Positions 26,381 through 35,526 of a stretch of 64,000 nt of DNA are shown here, one piece after another. The DNA comes from Xylanibacillus composti (GTDB lineage: Bacteria > Bacillota > Bacilli > Paenibacillales > K13): assembly GCF_018403685.1 (NCBI RefSeq), contig NZ_BOVK01000031.1:53291-117290 (forward strand). The letters run 5' to 3'. A program made the position numbers and the translations under genes. The notes below the pieces were generated by a model. It was not told where the DNA came from, did not search any database, and was given only the letters and a program-made list of their open reading frames with translations. Numbering within the stretch: position 1 is the stretch's first letter; each line of letters begins with the position of its first letter.

Positions 26381-26656
26381 TTCTGTCGCCGCCCCTCGTA
26401 TTCCAAATGATCGTCGACTACCAGCGTAACCGTCTATAATCATTCTCATCCTTGCTCTTACTTGTTCCTTCGTCTAACGAAAAATACTCACATCAATAAC
26501 GCCCAAATCGCGCCAGTAATAGGCCATTGAATAAAGCTTTCCAGCAGATCTTGTCCCCAGCCAGTATCCAAAAACTACGAAGCGTCGAATCCGTGTTCCT
26601 AGACACGACCAAATAAGAAAGAGATTAGGGCAGTGTTGGCCCGGATTTGGATAGTG

Positions 26657-27130
26657 CTATCCTCGATTGATGATGTGCTTAACTTCATTCGTAAACATGA
26701 GTTGCTCCAGATCCGTCGCTTGCTTCAAGAATGCCGGAACGATCGGGTGCTGAGCAAACGCTTGAATTGGAATCCATCTACTGACGGATATGCCCTCAAG
26801 ACAGCTGAAATGTTCGTCAGTTACATTCAGCGCACCTTCGATTTCAACGAGATAATATAAACCTAACTCGTGATAATCAGTACCTTGCAATCGGAAAAAG
26901 TTCTCAACAATCCACACCAAGCGTTTGGCCTTCACCTTCCACCCATATTCCTCATTGATCTCTCTATCGACGGTTGCCGATGTTTCTTCCATCGCTTCAA
27001 CCCTGCCGCCAGGCAGGAACCAATAATCTTCATTGTTGAACTGCTGGAATAATACACAGTTGTCCTTCACGATTAAGCAAGCTACTCTAAGATTAAACTG
27101 CTGCAACTCATTGACATCGAATGAAATCAT
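26657..27130 (-). CDS. Nudix hydrolase
   Basis: A 157-residue hydrolase with a complete Nudix box (GRVEAMEETSATVD then REINEEYGW), the metal-binding loop that cleaves nucleoside-diphosphate-linked compounds. WFLPGG precedes it. Substrate not predictable. The 206-base gap after its stop holds no gene I can support. Confidence 0.9.
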   Translation of the reverse strand: MISFDVNELQQFNLRVACLIVKDNCVLFQQFNNEDYWFLPGGRVEAMEETSATVDREINEEYGWKVKAKRLVWIVENFFRLQGTDYHELGLYYLVEIEGALNVTDEHFSCLEGISVSRWIPIQAFAQHPIVPAFLKQATDLEQLMFTNEVKHIINRG

Positions 27131-27210
27131 AAATCCAGTTCACATCCTTATCAGACAGCATAGTGGGACTGGCTTTATAGCAAAAGCAGAATGATCGTTC
27201 CTGGCAGTTT

Positions 27211-27387
27211 GTACGATTTTCCACCCAAAGTCAGTCCTATTTGGTGCCCCAGTTCAATTTTTATTCGAAATATCGTACAAAACGATGTACTCCCCTCAAG
27301 AAAGTGGATACTTTGTAAGATTTTTCGTTCAAACGTTGATGTCGAAGCCTATTGACCAAGGCGTTAATACGATTTTTCGCACAAAAC
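27211..27387. repeat. Three degenerate copies of a TACGATTTTTCG-like motif
   Basis: In the 334-base gap between the Nudix and Yip1 genes, similar words occur at about 27211 (GTACGATTTTCCACCCAAAG), 27315 (GTAAGATTTTTCGTTCAAAC) and 27367 (ATACGATTTTTCGCACAAAA), all in the same orientation. An inverted partial copy (ATCGTACAAAAC) lies at 27272. They look like worn copies of an interspersed repeat. No gene is seen in the gap. Confidence 0.45.
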
Positions 27388-27424
27388 AACAATTTCAAAT
27401 TTCGATCTCCCATTCGCCGAGCGT

Positions 27425-27452
27425 TTCATGTACTGAACTTCATGTACTGAAT
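27425..27452. repeat. 14-bp tandem duplication
   Basis: TTCATGTACTGAAC is followed immediately by TTCATGTACTGAAT, a direct tandem copy with one change, just past the stop of the Yip1-like gene. Probably slippage; no function suggested. Confidence 0.7.
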
Positions 27453-27464
27453 TCATATTCGCCC

Positions 27465-28118
27465 CTATAAGATGACCATAAACAGGACTGCAATCAGCAC
27501 TACAAATCCGATTATCGGTAACACGACTGTCAGCAGCGCTAACCAAGCTGAAAATTGATGCGCTTCTCCCAGGCACTTCAAAAAAATAAATATCCCCCAG
27601 ATCCCAATCGCCAACTCTATGACAGCAAAAATCAAATAGATTAAAGATAAACCCGCGCTGCTATCCAATTTGGGCGTTTCGGTTGTAAAGTTATCAGATC
27701 CGAACAAGATAATGGAAGGAATCCACAGCAGAATGGTTACAGCAGCAGGTATATATGAATACGCGATAGCTAAACGAACATCTCCATATTCACCTGCACC
27801 TCCTAGCAGCGTACCGACCCAATATAATATTCCGCCAATGATGTAATAATAGATCGCAGCACCTATCAATGTTGCAATGATAATTGTTACGAACATCAAA
27901 ACTAACGAAGTATCATCAGCGGCATTCCTCATTGATGCTTGATTCAAGGCATACACAAATCCACCTAATAAGAGGAGCAGCAAAACATGTGACTCATTAG
28001 TAGGTTGATCGAGAATTTCCCGCATTGTTTTCCTAGGTTGCGTCCAGATCTGTAACCAATATTTCCAGTGGTTATCAGGTTGTTGCGGCACAGTGGCTTG
28101 ATTGGTTTGCATTTCCAT
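27465..28118 (-). CDS. Yip1-family membrane protein
   Basis: A 217-residue protein with a soluble N terminus (IWTQPRKTMREIL, the hallmark WxxPxxxxR-type entry of Yip1-domain proteins) and five hydrophobic spans. Family members are common in Bacillales and of unknown function, sometimes linked to membrane organisation. Confidence 0.85.
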   Translation of the reverse strand: MEMQTNQATVPQQPDNHWKYWLQIWTQPRKTMREILDQPTNESHVLLLLLLGGFVYALNQASMRNAADDTSLVLMFVTIIIATLIGAAIYYYIIGGILYWVGTLLGGAGEYGDVRLAIAYSYIPAAVTILLWIPSIILFGSDNFTTETPKLDSSAGLSLIYLIFAVIELAIGIWGIFIFLKCLGEAHQFSAWLALLTVVLPIIGFVVLIAVLFMVIL

Positions 28119-28240
28119 GTCTATTCCTCCAGTTCATGCCTCCCATGGAGACAACAGTCCATCACTTATTTCTATTTATTGAATCACTTTTCTCCAAATA
28201 TTTCAACCAGATAATTCCACATACAGTGCATCTTCAGCTA

Positions 28241-29074
28241 CTAATGACGGTATTTAGATTCACGTTCCCAAATGTGTTCAAGTCCCCGCTTCTTTGCAAC
28301 AGTGTGCATACTCTTGACTGCTCTCACAATGGACGGCCGTTTATCAGATAGCAGTACTGGAATGACATCGTCCTTGAATTCAAGCATATACTTTGCGCCT
28401 TCAGCCGATGTAAATATCTTGGCCAAATTCCATCTAACCTGTTCATTGTCGATTTCTATCCAAATTCTTATTCGTTGAATGACATGTGAAGGGAAATACT
28501 TCAGCAAACCGCCTCCTATGGCGAATGCTCCAACATTCTTCTTCACATAGGGATCCGTATCGTACAATAGAGGCTCTATAAGATCTATAAGCTGGTTTGC
28601 TTTGGACTCATCTCTGGACTTCGCCGAATATTTCACGGCGACAGCCACTGCTCTGCGTATATGGGGAGAGGAGCTTTGGGTCCACTCCAACAACGCGGGA
28701 TAATAGGATTCGAAGTGATGGTCTAATACGATGCTACATGCGCTTGCGGCCCACTCTCTCACTTCCCAATTCGCTGAATCCGCCAGATGATACAGTCTAA
28801 GAGTCGCTTCTTGAGGATCTACATGATAATGCTCAGCAATTAATATAGCTCCTAACTCATCGCCTACAATGCTTGATGAATCTGCCAAGGCACAACCCAT
28901 CTTGTATGCATCATCGGCATGATCACAATGGCTTCGAATCATCTTCAACGCTTGAACCTTGACGGCTTGCGCGGGCGTCCTTGCATGATTGGTAGACAGA
29001 CTATCCAAAATGCTCAACATTTCTTGCACTTTTCGAGATCGCAATGCCCGTAAGAAAGGTACTTCCCAAGCCAT
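28241..29074 (-). CDS. HEAT-repeat / DNA-alkylation-repeat-like protein
   Basis: About 277 residues of helical repeats (NWEVREWAASACSIVL, SSPHIRRAVAVAVKYSA, DTDPYVKKNVGAFAIGGGLLKYFP), like AlkD-type ALK repeats. The ATG at 29074 follows GGAGGTGAACAG directly, so the longer frame was rejected. AlkD proteins excise alkylated bases, but I cannot confirm the catalytic residues, and it may be a binding scaffold only. Confidence 0.78.
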   Translation of the reverse strand: MAWEVPFLRALRSRKVQEMLSILDSLSTNHARTPAQAVKVQALKMIRSHCDHADDAYKMGCALADSSSIVGDELGAILIAEHYHVDPQEATLRLYHLADSANWEVREWAASACSIVLDHHFESYYPALLEWTQSSSPHIRRAVAVAVKYSAKSRDESKANQLIDLIEPLLYDTDPYVKKNVGAFAIGGGLLKYFPSHVIQRIRIWIEIDNEQVRWNLAKIFTSAEGAKYMLEFKDDVIPVLLSDKRPSIVRAVKSMHTVAKKRGLEHIWERESKYRH

Positions 29075-29124
29075 CTGTTCACCTCCAGCCAATAATGAGT
29101 TGCAGCCAGCCGTTACAGAAACGT

Positions 29125-29583
29125 TCACAAATGAAGACTTAATCTAATCATATCCATAACCTGAATTCCGTTCTCTACGATCTTTTCCTTGTAATGCCGG
29201 ATGAAGAAGTCGCGATCTACACCAGTAATGCGAAACCCGCATTTTTGATACAACGCGAGTTGTCCCACACTGGAATTACCGGTGCCGATGTCAACGGTTT
29301 TGACTTGTTGTTCTTTCGCTTTGGAAATAGCAAATAAGAGGAGTCTTTTGCCAACCCCCTTGTTCTGATGATCTTCTCGGACAGCGACGTTTACAATCTC
29401 TATGGTTTCCGGACGCGTTCTTATTAGAACAATCACCCCAATCACTTCATCGTTGATTGTAGCGATATAACATTGCCCTCTGCTCAAATATTCATGCACA
29501 AGCTTCTCCGAGGGATCAGCTAACAATAATAATTCAAGAGGTGCATCCTCGATATTCTCTAACAAACCGATTTGTATGTCCAT
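29125..29583 (-). CDS. GNAT family N-acetyltransferase
   Basis: A 152-residue GNAT: IEIVNVAVREDHQNKGVGKRLL contains the acetyl-CoA loop and SVGQLALYQKCGFRI the C-terminal helix. The start at 29583 is set by GTGAGGGGATAAAC just before the ATG; the longer frame overlaps the upstream hydrolase gene. Substrate unknown. Confidence 0.87.
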   Translation of the reverse strand: MDIQIGLLENIEDAPLELLLLADPSEKLVHEYLSRGQCYIATINDEVIGVIVLIRTRPETIEIVNVAVREDHQNKGVGKRLLLFAISKAKEQQVKTVDIGTGNSSVGQLALYQKCGFRITGVDRDFFIRHYKEKIVENGIQVMDMIRLSLHL

Positions 29584-29614
29584 GTTTATCCCCTCACAGT
29601 ACGTTTCCAAGAAG

Positions 29615-30259
29615 TTAAGAATCGATTCTATTGCGCTCAAACCAGGTATATAATGCAGGATTCGAATACGTTTCATACATAACGGAGTGCTGATGACCGA
29701 ATCCTTGATATCTTGTAAATCGAGGCGATCCCTTGTGGTCAGTTAATGCTTGAACCATGGATTCCGTTTCGGTTATGGGAACTACATCGTCTTCTTCACA
29801 GTGAAACGCCCATATTGGTATCGAAGTCAAATGTACGGCTTCATCTTTGTTATACCATCCGGCTATTGGTGCAGCAGCCGCGAAAATACCGTTGGTCTTC
29901 GCAGCCAGATCCCATACGCCATTCCCACCCATGCTGAAGCCGGTTAAGAACACTCTCCCTTTATCAATGGCATGCTTCTTTATGACTGCATCGAGTATAG
30001 ATAAAGTTGATTGACGAATATCCGGCCACATTAAATCAGCCGGACATTGTGGCGCAACAACCGCGTATCTATATGCTGCCTCTCTCTCCGCAACACGAAT
30101 CAAGCCATAATCATCTAGCATATGGAGGTCATTTCCTCTTTTTTTGATGCCATGTAAAAACAAAATCAAAGGTAAAGACCCCTTAGACACTTTGGGTAGA
30201 AATAGTTTGTATCCCACTTTGATTCCGTTATGGTTGAAATAATGATGTGTTGTCGGCAT
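29615..30259 (-). CDS. Alpha/beta hydrolase (esterase/PHB-depolymerase-like)
   Basis: About 214 residues with the hydrolase fold: oxyanion region LFLHGIKKRGND, nucleophile Ser in GFSMGGNGVWD, acid in HCEEDDVVP and His in GFGHQHSVMYE. This matches predicted phospholipase/carboxylesterase and phenolic esterase-like proteins. No signal peptide. The start is uncertain between 30259 and 30268; AGGGG is about 10 bases before the chosen one. Confidence 0.85.
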   Translation of the reverse strand: MPTTHHYFNHNGIKVGYKLFLPKVSKGSLPLILFLHGIKKRGNDLHMLDDYGLIRVAEREAAYRYAVVAPQCPADLMWPDIRQSTLSILDAVIKKHAIDKGRVFLTGFSMGGNGVWDLAAKTNGIFAAAAPIAGWYNKDEAVHLTSIPIWAFHCEEDDVVPITETESMVQALTDHKGSPRFTRYQGFGHQHSVMYETYSNPALYTWFERNRIDS

Positions 30260-30381
30260 TGTCCTCATTCCCCTGTCTTTCATGCAGTTTCGCATCATCC
30301 CATTCGCCATAGACCCTATCGTATAGATGCCTTTATATCATACCATAAAGTTCCATACCAGGGAAGAACATTTGTTCGTTA

Positions 30382-31488
30382 TCATTCTGCGGCAGTCTCG
30401 TCCCGATGAAAGCGAACTTCAAATACCGTGCGAATGGCATCGCTTTGTGCCGTAATCGTGCCTTGATGCTGCTCTACAATATTTTTCGCGATGAACAAGC
30501 CAATGCCCGAGCCCCCGTCCCGCTGCGTCCGCGCTTTGTCGCCGGTATAGAACATGTCGAAGATATAGGGCAGTTCTTCCGGCGAAATGCGATGCCCGTA
30601 ATTGATCACTTGAACGACGGCATCCTGTCCATCTAGATGGCCATGTATATCGATATACTGCCCATCCTTCCCATAACGAATGGCATTGGTCAGCAGATTC
30701 TCAAATACGCGAGCCAGCAGGTCTCCGTCCCCCCAAATTGTTATTGGCTGCGTCACATGCAAGCGAGTGGTCAAATTATTTTTTTCAAGAGCCGGGTACA
30801 TCTCCTCGTTCAATTGATTGAGCAGCTCGCTTAGATCAATCGTTCTTTTGTTAATTGTTACTGGCGTGCCATAATTCGTGCGAGCGATCTCGAACAGTTC
30901 ATCAATCAGCTTTTCCAAGCGCTGCGATTTGGTGAAAGCAATGCCCGCATAGTGTTTGGTTTGCTCCGCTGTCAGCTCTTCGTCCTGCAGAATGAAATCC
31001 AAATAACCTAGAACCGATGTGAGCGGCGTACGCAAATCGTGAGCCAAGTTCAAGACTAATTGCTCCTTGCTGTTCTCTGCGAAATCCCCCCGCTCCAATG
31101 CTTGCTTCAGCTTTTCGCTTGCCAGATTGATGTCACGCGCAATATCTTCGAACTCATCGTTGGATCGAATGTGTACCCGGCTGTTGAAGTTGCCATTCGC
31201 CAGCTGATGGATGCCGCGGGAGATTTCTTGGAAATAGGACGAATACCGTTTCGTGAAGAGGTAAAAAAAGTAAAACGAAAGAGGGATAAATACAATCAGA
31301 AAAAAGTTAATGTCGCCAATATCCCGTATGAAATAACGAACCTTCGTCAGGGGGTGTTCAAGCTTCAACGTATGGTAGTAGCGTTGAAGAACCAAGTAGA
31401 GCAAATAGGTGATCGCACCGGAACAGAGTGTGCTTGCACCGAATAACATGATCATTCTGAACCGAAAGCTTCGGATGAAATTAGCCAT
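30382..31488 (-). CDS. VanS-like sensor histidine kinase
   Basis: A 368-residue kinase with two spans (about residues 12-30 and 55-75), a short external loop, HAMP-like linker, the phosphoacceptor box LAHDLRTPLTSVLGYLDF typical of VanS, and ATPase boxes (NLLTNAIRYG, GGSGIGLFIAKNI). The ATG overlaps the regulator stop by 8 bases (ATGGCTAA), so they are translationally coupled. With the adjacent VanR-like regulator and the VanY-like peptidase it forms a cell-wall-sensing unit. Confidence 0.9.
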   Translation of the reverse strand: MANFIRSFRFRMIMLFGASTLCSGAITYLLYLVLQRYYHTLKLEHPLTKVRYFIRDIGDINFFLIVFIPLSFYFFYLFTKRYSSYFQEISRGIHQLANGNFNSRVHIRSNDEFEDIARDINLASEKLKQALERGDFAENSKEQLVLNLAHDLRTPLTSVLGYLDFILQDEELTAEQTKHYAGIAFTKSQRLEKLIDELFEIARTNYGTPVTINKRTIDLSELLNQLNEEMYPALEKNNLTTRLHVTQPITIWGDGDLLARVFENLLTNAIRYGKDGQYIDIHGHLDGQDAVVQVINYGHRISPEELPYIFDMFYTGDKARTQRDGGSGIGLFIAKNIVEQHQGTITAQSDAIRTVFEVRFHRDETAAE

Positions 31489-32173
31489 TGAATGTATATC
31501 CCACTCCCCAGACTGTTTTGATCCATTTGTTGGTGTTGTCTTCTCCAAGCTTTTTACGCAGTGTGCGAATATGCACCATCACCGTGTTTCCGCCTTCGTA
31601 ATAAGCCTCCCCCCATACATGCTCGAAAATATTTTCCGTGCTGAAGACCTTCTTCGGATGACTCGCCAGCAAATGTAATATATCAAACTCTTTCGGAGTC
31701 AGTTCGATCTGTTTGCCAAAAACCAAGACCGTTCGTTGTTCCGGATCAAGGATCAATCCTCCGATATCCACGACAGCTGTGTTCGAGGCCGGCGAAGAAT
31801 TGAACTGTAATGCTCGCCGCAGCTGGGCATTTACACGCGCAACCAATTCCATCGGGTTGAACGGCTTGGTTACATAGTCGTCCGCCCCCCTTATCAGTCC
31901 CGTAATTTTATCGAGGTCGCTCGTTTTGGCGCTAAGAAAAATAATGGGCAGATGATGATGTTGCCGAATGAGCTGTGTCGCTTCGTAGCCGTCCATATTC
32001 GGCATCATAATATCGAGAATCGCCAAATCGACGGGCTCCGTCCGAACAACACGTACAGCCTCCAGCCCGTCGGAAACTTTGATGCACCGATAGCCTTCTT
32101 TCAACAAATGCAGTTCCATCAAATCGGCAATCTCCGTCTCATCATCCGCAATTAATATTGTGATCGGTTTCAT
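31481..32173 (-). CDS. VanR-like response regulator (OmpR family)
   Basis: A 230-residue regulator: Asp54 in LAILDIMMPNMDG, LSAKTSD, DDYVTKPFNPMEL, then a winged-helix domain (TPKEFDILHLLASHPKKVF, MVHIRTLRKKLGE). Highest resemblance is to VanR regulators. It follows the small ORF after vanY at a distance of 27 bases and precedes the kinase, giving the order vanY, orf, vanR, vanS. Confidence 0.92.
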   Translation of the reverse strand: MKPITILIADDETEIADLMELHLLKEGYRCIKVSDGLEAVRVVRTEPVDLAILDIMMPNMDGYEATQLIRQHHHLPIIFLSAKTSDLDKITGLIRGADDYVTKPFNPMELVARVNAQLRRALQFNSSPASNTAVVDIGGLILDPEQRTVLVFGKQIELTPKEFDILHLLASHPKKVFSTENIFEHVWGEAYYEGGNTVMVHIRTLRKKLGEDNTNKWIKTVWGVGYTFNG

Positions 32174-32200
32174 GGTCCACCTCTAAAAAAATAAATACTC

Positions 32201-32443
32201 CTATATTGTATCAAATTCTCCATACCTCAAGAGCGACGCTCGGATGCTTGTCCGGCGGACTTTCTCCTTCCGTACTTCGTCAGAGTCAGTGAAAAAGCAG
32301 TGGTCGGCAGCGATGTTCAACAATGCCGCCCTCGCTGCCCGGGAAGCATGCGACTCACACTGCAATAAATAATGGCAAATTTGATAACAGTATATCTCAT
32401 ACTGCCGCAAAATCTCGATCTTATGCAAGTCCATGGCGAACAA
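32201..32443 (-). CDS. Small conserved-looking protein, unknown function
   Basis: An 80-residue soluble protein, Cys- and His-containing in the middle (YCYQICHYLLQC) and basic at the end (RKEKVRRTSIRASLLRYGEF). I prefer the TTG at 32443 because GAGGAG and AGGGGG lie just upstream, within the last codons of the vanY-like gene; an ATG at 32434 is the alternative. It sits between vanY-like and vanR-like genes in the same operon. Family not recognised. Confidence 0.65.
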   Translation of the reverse strand: MFAMDLHKIEILRQYEIYCYQICHYLLQCESHASRAARAALLNIAADHCFFTDSDEVRKEKVRRTSIRASLLRYGEFDTI

Positions 32444-32457
32444 AATTCCCCCTCTCC

Positions 32458-33372
32458 TCAACTGTTCCTCTCCGCTGCAGCCTCATTGTCTATTTGTTCG
32501 TCCCGATTGCGGGACACCGTTACAATCACACCATCCATATTGTTGCCTGAAATTTCATACCGGCCACTGGCAGGCACATGGATTGCAGTGGTTTGAGAGA
32601 TTGGATAGTAAGAGATCTCGTAAACTAGCTCGTCAATCGTAGCCACTATAGACTTCTGTTCCTTCAAAAAATCCAAATACTCTTCCAGAACAAAGTTTCG
32701 CTCATACATAATAGCGCTGTGCGGCATTCCCACATAACGAAAATGCCATGGCTCATATTGAATACCTGTGATGGCCGTCTTGTCCTCTGGATAACGTAAA
32801 ATATAGCCGTACTTCCAGGAGTTCGCTTTCAACCACTTGCCTTCAGCCGCATATTCCATTTCTCCTTGTGTGGAGCCGATATCCAACGACAAGCCCAAAT
32901 TGTGCTCGCTATGGCCCGCCTTCAATGCGTATGCTGGGCCCATCTTCCTGTACAGCTCGCTCTGCTCCTCCTCGTCCCGGTAACCGCTGCTAAGCATCAA
33001 ATGATTGACTCCATCTTGATTTGCTGCCTCCACCATCGTTGAAAATGTTTGCAACAAATATGGCGTCAGCCGGATATCATTATCCAGCAACACGAACCCG
33101 TTCACCCATTCCCGATGATGAGCCAGTGTGACAGCCTCGTTCTTCTCTACAGCCCCGGGTGGAACAGGATAATCCTTATTGACCAATAATAAATTGCCTT
33201 GGTAAATGTGATCGATTGTTACCGGGATCGGAATTTCGTTCTCTTCGGCCACCACAGCTTCCACTTGATAATCGATCTCCGGCAGTGTCTCGTTCTTGTC
33301 TTCTAGCAGAAATTGCGTAAAACCATAGCCAAATATGAAAAGTAGAACAAATAAAAAAAACCATTTCTTCAT
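32458..33372 (-). CDS. VanY-like D-alanyl-D-alanine carboxypeptidase
   Basis: A 304-residue membrane-anchored peptidase of the VanY/M15 family, which removes the terminal D-Ala of wall precursors. N-terminal anchor MKKWFFLFVLLFIFGYGF; metal and catalytic motifs SSGYRDEEEQ, SEHNLGLSLDIG (His and Asp ligands) and EPWHFRYVG (catalytic Glu and His ligand). A C-terminal extension of about 70 residues follows the domain. It is the first gene of the operon with VanR/VanS-like proteins; no vanHAX ligase genes are near. Confidence 0.93.
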   Translation of the reverse strand: MKKWFFLFVLLFIFGYGFTQFLLEDKNETLPEIDYQVEAVVAEENEIPIPVTIDHIYQGNLLLVNKDYPVPPGAVEKNEAVTLAHHREWVNGFVLLDNDIRLTPYLLQTFSTMVEAANQDGVNHLMLSSGYRDEEEQSELYRKMGPAYALKAGHSEHNLGLSLDIGSTQGEMEYAAEGKWLKANSWKYGYILRYPEDKTAITGIQYEPWHFRYVGMPHSAIMYERNFVLEEYLDFLKEQKSIVATIDELVYEISYYPISQTTAIHVPASGRYEISGNNMDGVIVTVSRNRDEQIDNEAAAERNS

Positions 33373-33444
33373 CACAGCTTCCTCCTGCAACCTTGAGTAC
33401 CTATAGAGTAAGGAATACTGTTTAAAAAGAAATGGGGACAAATA

Positions 33445-33651
33445 TTAAATTTTTCTTAAATCGTTCTGTTGCAATGAATTGTTCCACTGTTTCTCGGCTA
33501 CCCAGATAATTCGATGCATGGTTCGCTCTATCCCTTGTGCCGTGGCGCACCTCTGTTCTATTTCCTGCAGCTTTGGATAATCACTTTCAATGGCAAAGTC
33601 CTCAATGATCGGGGTTGATGTTACACGCTCCGCTTGTTTCTGATGATACAT
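33445..33651 (-). CDS. Doubtful small ORF between DUF4184 and vanY genes
   Basis: A 68-codon frame with ordinary composition that stays open upstream to about 33698 without a standard start and without a clear ribosome site. It may be a 5'-truncated remnant. No family recognised. Confidence 0.25.
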   Translation of the reverse strand: MYHQKQAERVTSTPIIEDFAIESDYPKLQEIEQRCATAQGIERTMHRIIWVAEKQWNNSLQQNDLRKI

Positions 33652-33719
33652 GTCATGATGAACGAGTATCTTTGCGTAGACATCTCTTAAAACTATGAAT
33701 ATCCTTTATGCGACGGTAT

Positions 33720-34481
33720 TCAAATTGTTTGCCGCCTTACTGTCTTTGTAGCAAGAGATACGAGAATCAATCCCAGAACTGCCCCCGAAATCGGAGCAAC
33801 TACGATAATTCCGGTAAGATTGCTGCTTGTTGTGCCCGCTAATTTCACAATCGTGACCGCAATCGACGTGAGCAAAACGAATGTCCAGTATAAAAGTTTC
33901 CTCTTCCCGCTCACGTTCATGGGCAACCTGAATTTCAGGTCCGGCTCGCTCCGGAAGAGCCGATATCCGATCCATACGAAAGTCAGACATAGTCCCAATA
34001 TAGACAAGCTGTGCTGCAGGAGCTTGTAGAAGGGGTAGTTGAGAATGACGATTTCCCGCAACCATGAATACTGCATGACCCCATACCCATGAGCATGAGT
34101 GAACGAGTCCAGGGTGACATGGGAGAGAAAGCCGATCATCACAGAACTGATGAAGATTAGCCAATCCCGGAGACTTCTAAGCTGCCACTTCCCTAACAGG
34201 CTGTATGCTCGTTGATCGAGCTGAAAGGTCGATGGCAAGTGCTTCGCCATAGATTCTTTCACGACATAGTGAAAGAGGAATGCCAATACTAGGCTGAGAG
34301 GAATGGCCTGCAGGAATAGACCGGCCAAAGAATGCCCCATACTGCGGTATGGCTCAAGCATGAGAAAATATTCAAAATCAGGCGCCATGCTTCCGAGAAT
34401 TAATCCGGTCAAACTCACATATTTGGGACTAACATACTTAAGCGGTGCTATATAAACGGGATGCGCAAACGTGAACGGCAT
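33720..34481 (-). CDS. DUF4184 membrane protein
   Basis: A 253-residue protein starting MPFTFAHPVYIAPLKY and continuing LTGLILGSMAPDFEYFL, the hallmark of DUF4184. Conserved His and Asp residues (AHP, APDFEY, LSHVTLDSFTH) suggest a phospholipase C-like/zinc-dependent membrane hydrolase fold, which is an inference. Six or so spans. Confidence 0.88.
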   Translation of the reverse strand: MPFTFAHPVYIAPLKYVSPKYVSLTGLILGSMAPDFEYFLMLEPYRSMGHSLAGLFLQAIPLSLVLAFLFHYVVKESMAKHLPSTFQLDQRAYSLLGKWQLRSLRDWLIFISSVMIGFLSHVTLDSFTHAHGYGVMQYSWLREIVILNYPFYKLLQHSLSILGLCLTFVWIGYRLFRSEPDLKFRLPMNVSGKRKLLYWTFVLLTSIAVTIVKLAGTTSSNLTGIIVVAPISGAVLGLILVSLATKTVRRQTI

Positions 34482-34519
34482 AAAAAAATCTCCTTAAGAT
34501 TCATACCTTCTGGGCGATC

Positions 34520-35458
34520 TTAAAATTCAAATACCTCGCCGTTATGCAATGTAACAATCACCTTGAATAGATATTCTGGAAAATCGTCGTGCTCCACAGG
34601 AGCACCGGTTTCCGCATGAAAGACGCTTACCATATAATTCCCGTATTCGTCTCCGTGCTCGTCTGCGGCAATGTCGCCATACTTTACTTCAGGAACGGCT
34701 GCAGGGTCCATCTCGCCAGACGCTATCATGAGATTGATTCTGTCCCTAGCTTCGGCATTGGCGATATTGTGGCCAGTCACATCCTTCGAAACAACTTCCT
34801 CACCCTCGTAGAAAGCTTTCACTACCACACTTTTCATCTTCAAATCAGGTTCGCCAAACGTCTTATTCCGAATGGTGAAGGTATAATCTGTACTTTCTTT
34901 ATTGGTGCCTGTACCCGATGACGTTACATGGATTCTGTTATCCATGTCACTTTTAGCATGATGGGGATAGGAAGAGGTGTTCAGCTTTTTGTAGCTTCCG
35001 TCATCCGATCTTTGATACATATCCAAAACATAATTGTCTGTGTAGGCTAACTCGACTTCGCACGAATAGTCTAGTCCATTAGAAGTGGCGCACTCATATT
35101 CATTCGACACAGAGTTGTCCGGTATAGAGGCTCGCAGAAAAACAGACGCATGTTCATCCGCCTGTTTCAGTGTGAACGCTACTAAGGATTGAAGCGTCTT
35201 GGTTTGTGTATGTACTGCTTTATACATCGACTTATAATTCGTTACCATACTTTGTTGCTCGTTGACCACATTCTCTACTTGGTTGATCAAGGTGTAGCTA
35301 GCATGGTTGATGGCTTGATTCACATTAGATTCCAAGTTGGAAAGCCGATTATGCATTGCTTCCATTTCGCTTCTTAGCTTGAAGTTCTGATTGATGATCA
35401 ATACTATGACCAAAAGCAAGCCTATCATGATGGCCACGGATCTCCTGTTGTTATCCAT
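34520..35458 (-). CDS. Membrane-anchored coiled-coil protein, unknown
   Basis: A 312-residue protein with an N-terminal anchor (about residues 8-23), a heptad-like coiled coil (about 28-100: LRSEMEAMHNRLSNLESNV) and an extracytoplasmic beta-rich part with two cysteines (YECATSNGLDYSCEVEL). Type II topology is expected. I do not recognise a family. Confidence 0.7.
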   Translation of the reverse strand: MDNNRRSVAIMIGLLLVIVLIINQNFKLRSEMEAMHNRLSNLESNVNQAINHASYTLINQVENVVNEQQSMVTNYKSMYKAVHTQTKTLQSLVAFTLKQADEHASVFLRASIPDNSVSNEYECATSNGLDYSCEVELAYTDNYVLDMYQRSDDGSYKKLNTSSYPHHAKSDMDNRIHVTSSGTGTNKESTDYTFTIRNKTFGEPDLKMKSVVVKAFYEGEEVVSKDVTGHNIANAEARDRINLMIASGEMDPAAVPEVKYGDIAADEHGDEYGNYMVSVFHAETGAPVEHDDFPEYLFKVIVTLHNGEVFEF

Positions 35459-35526
35459 ATCTGTTCATCGCCTTTTATTATTTATTTCACACAATACCCG
35501 GAGCTGCTCAAGAACTTACTGAACGA

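Noticed and set aside
26450..26656. 50-codon open stretch on minus before the PH-domain gene
   Set aside because: It has no start codon near its beginning and no recognisable similarity; too weak to call even as a remnant.
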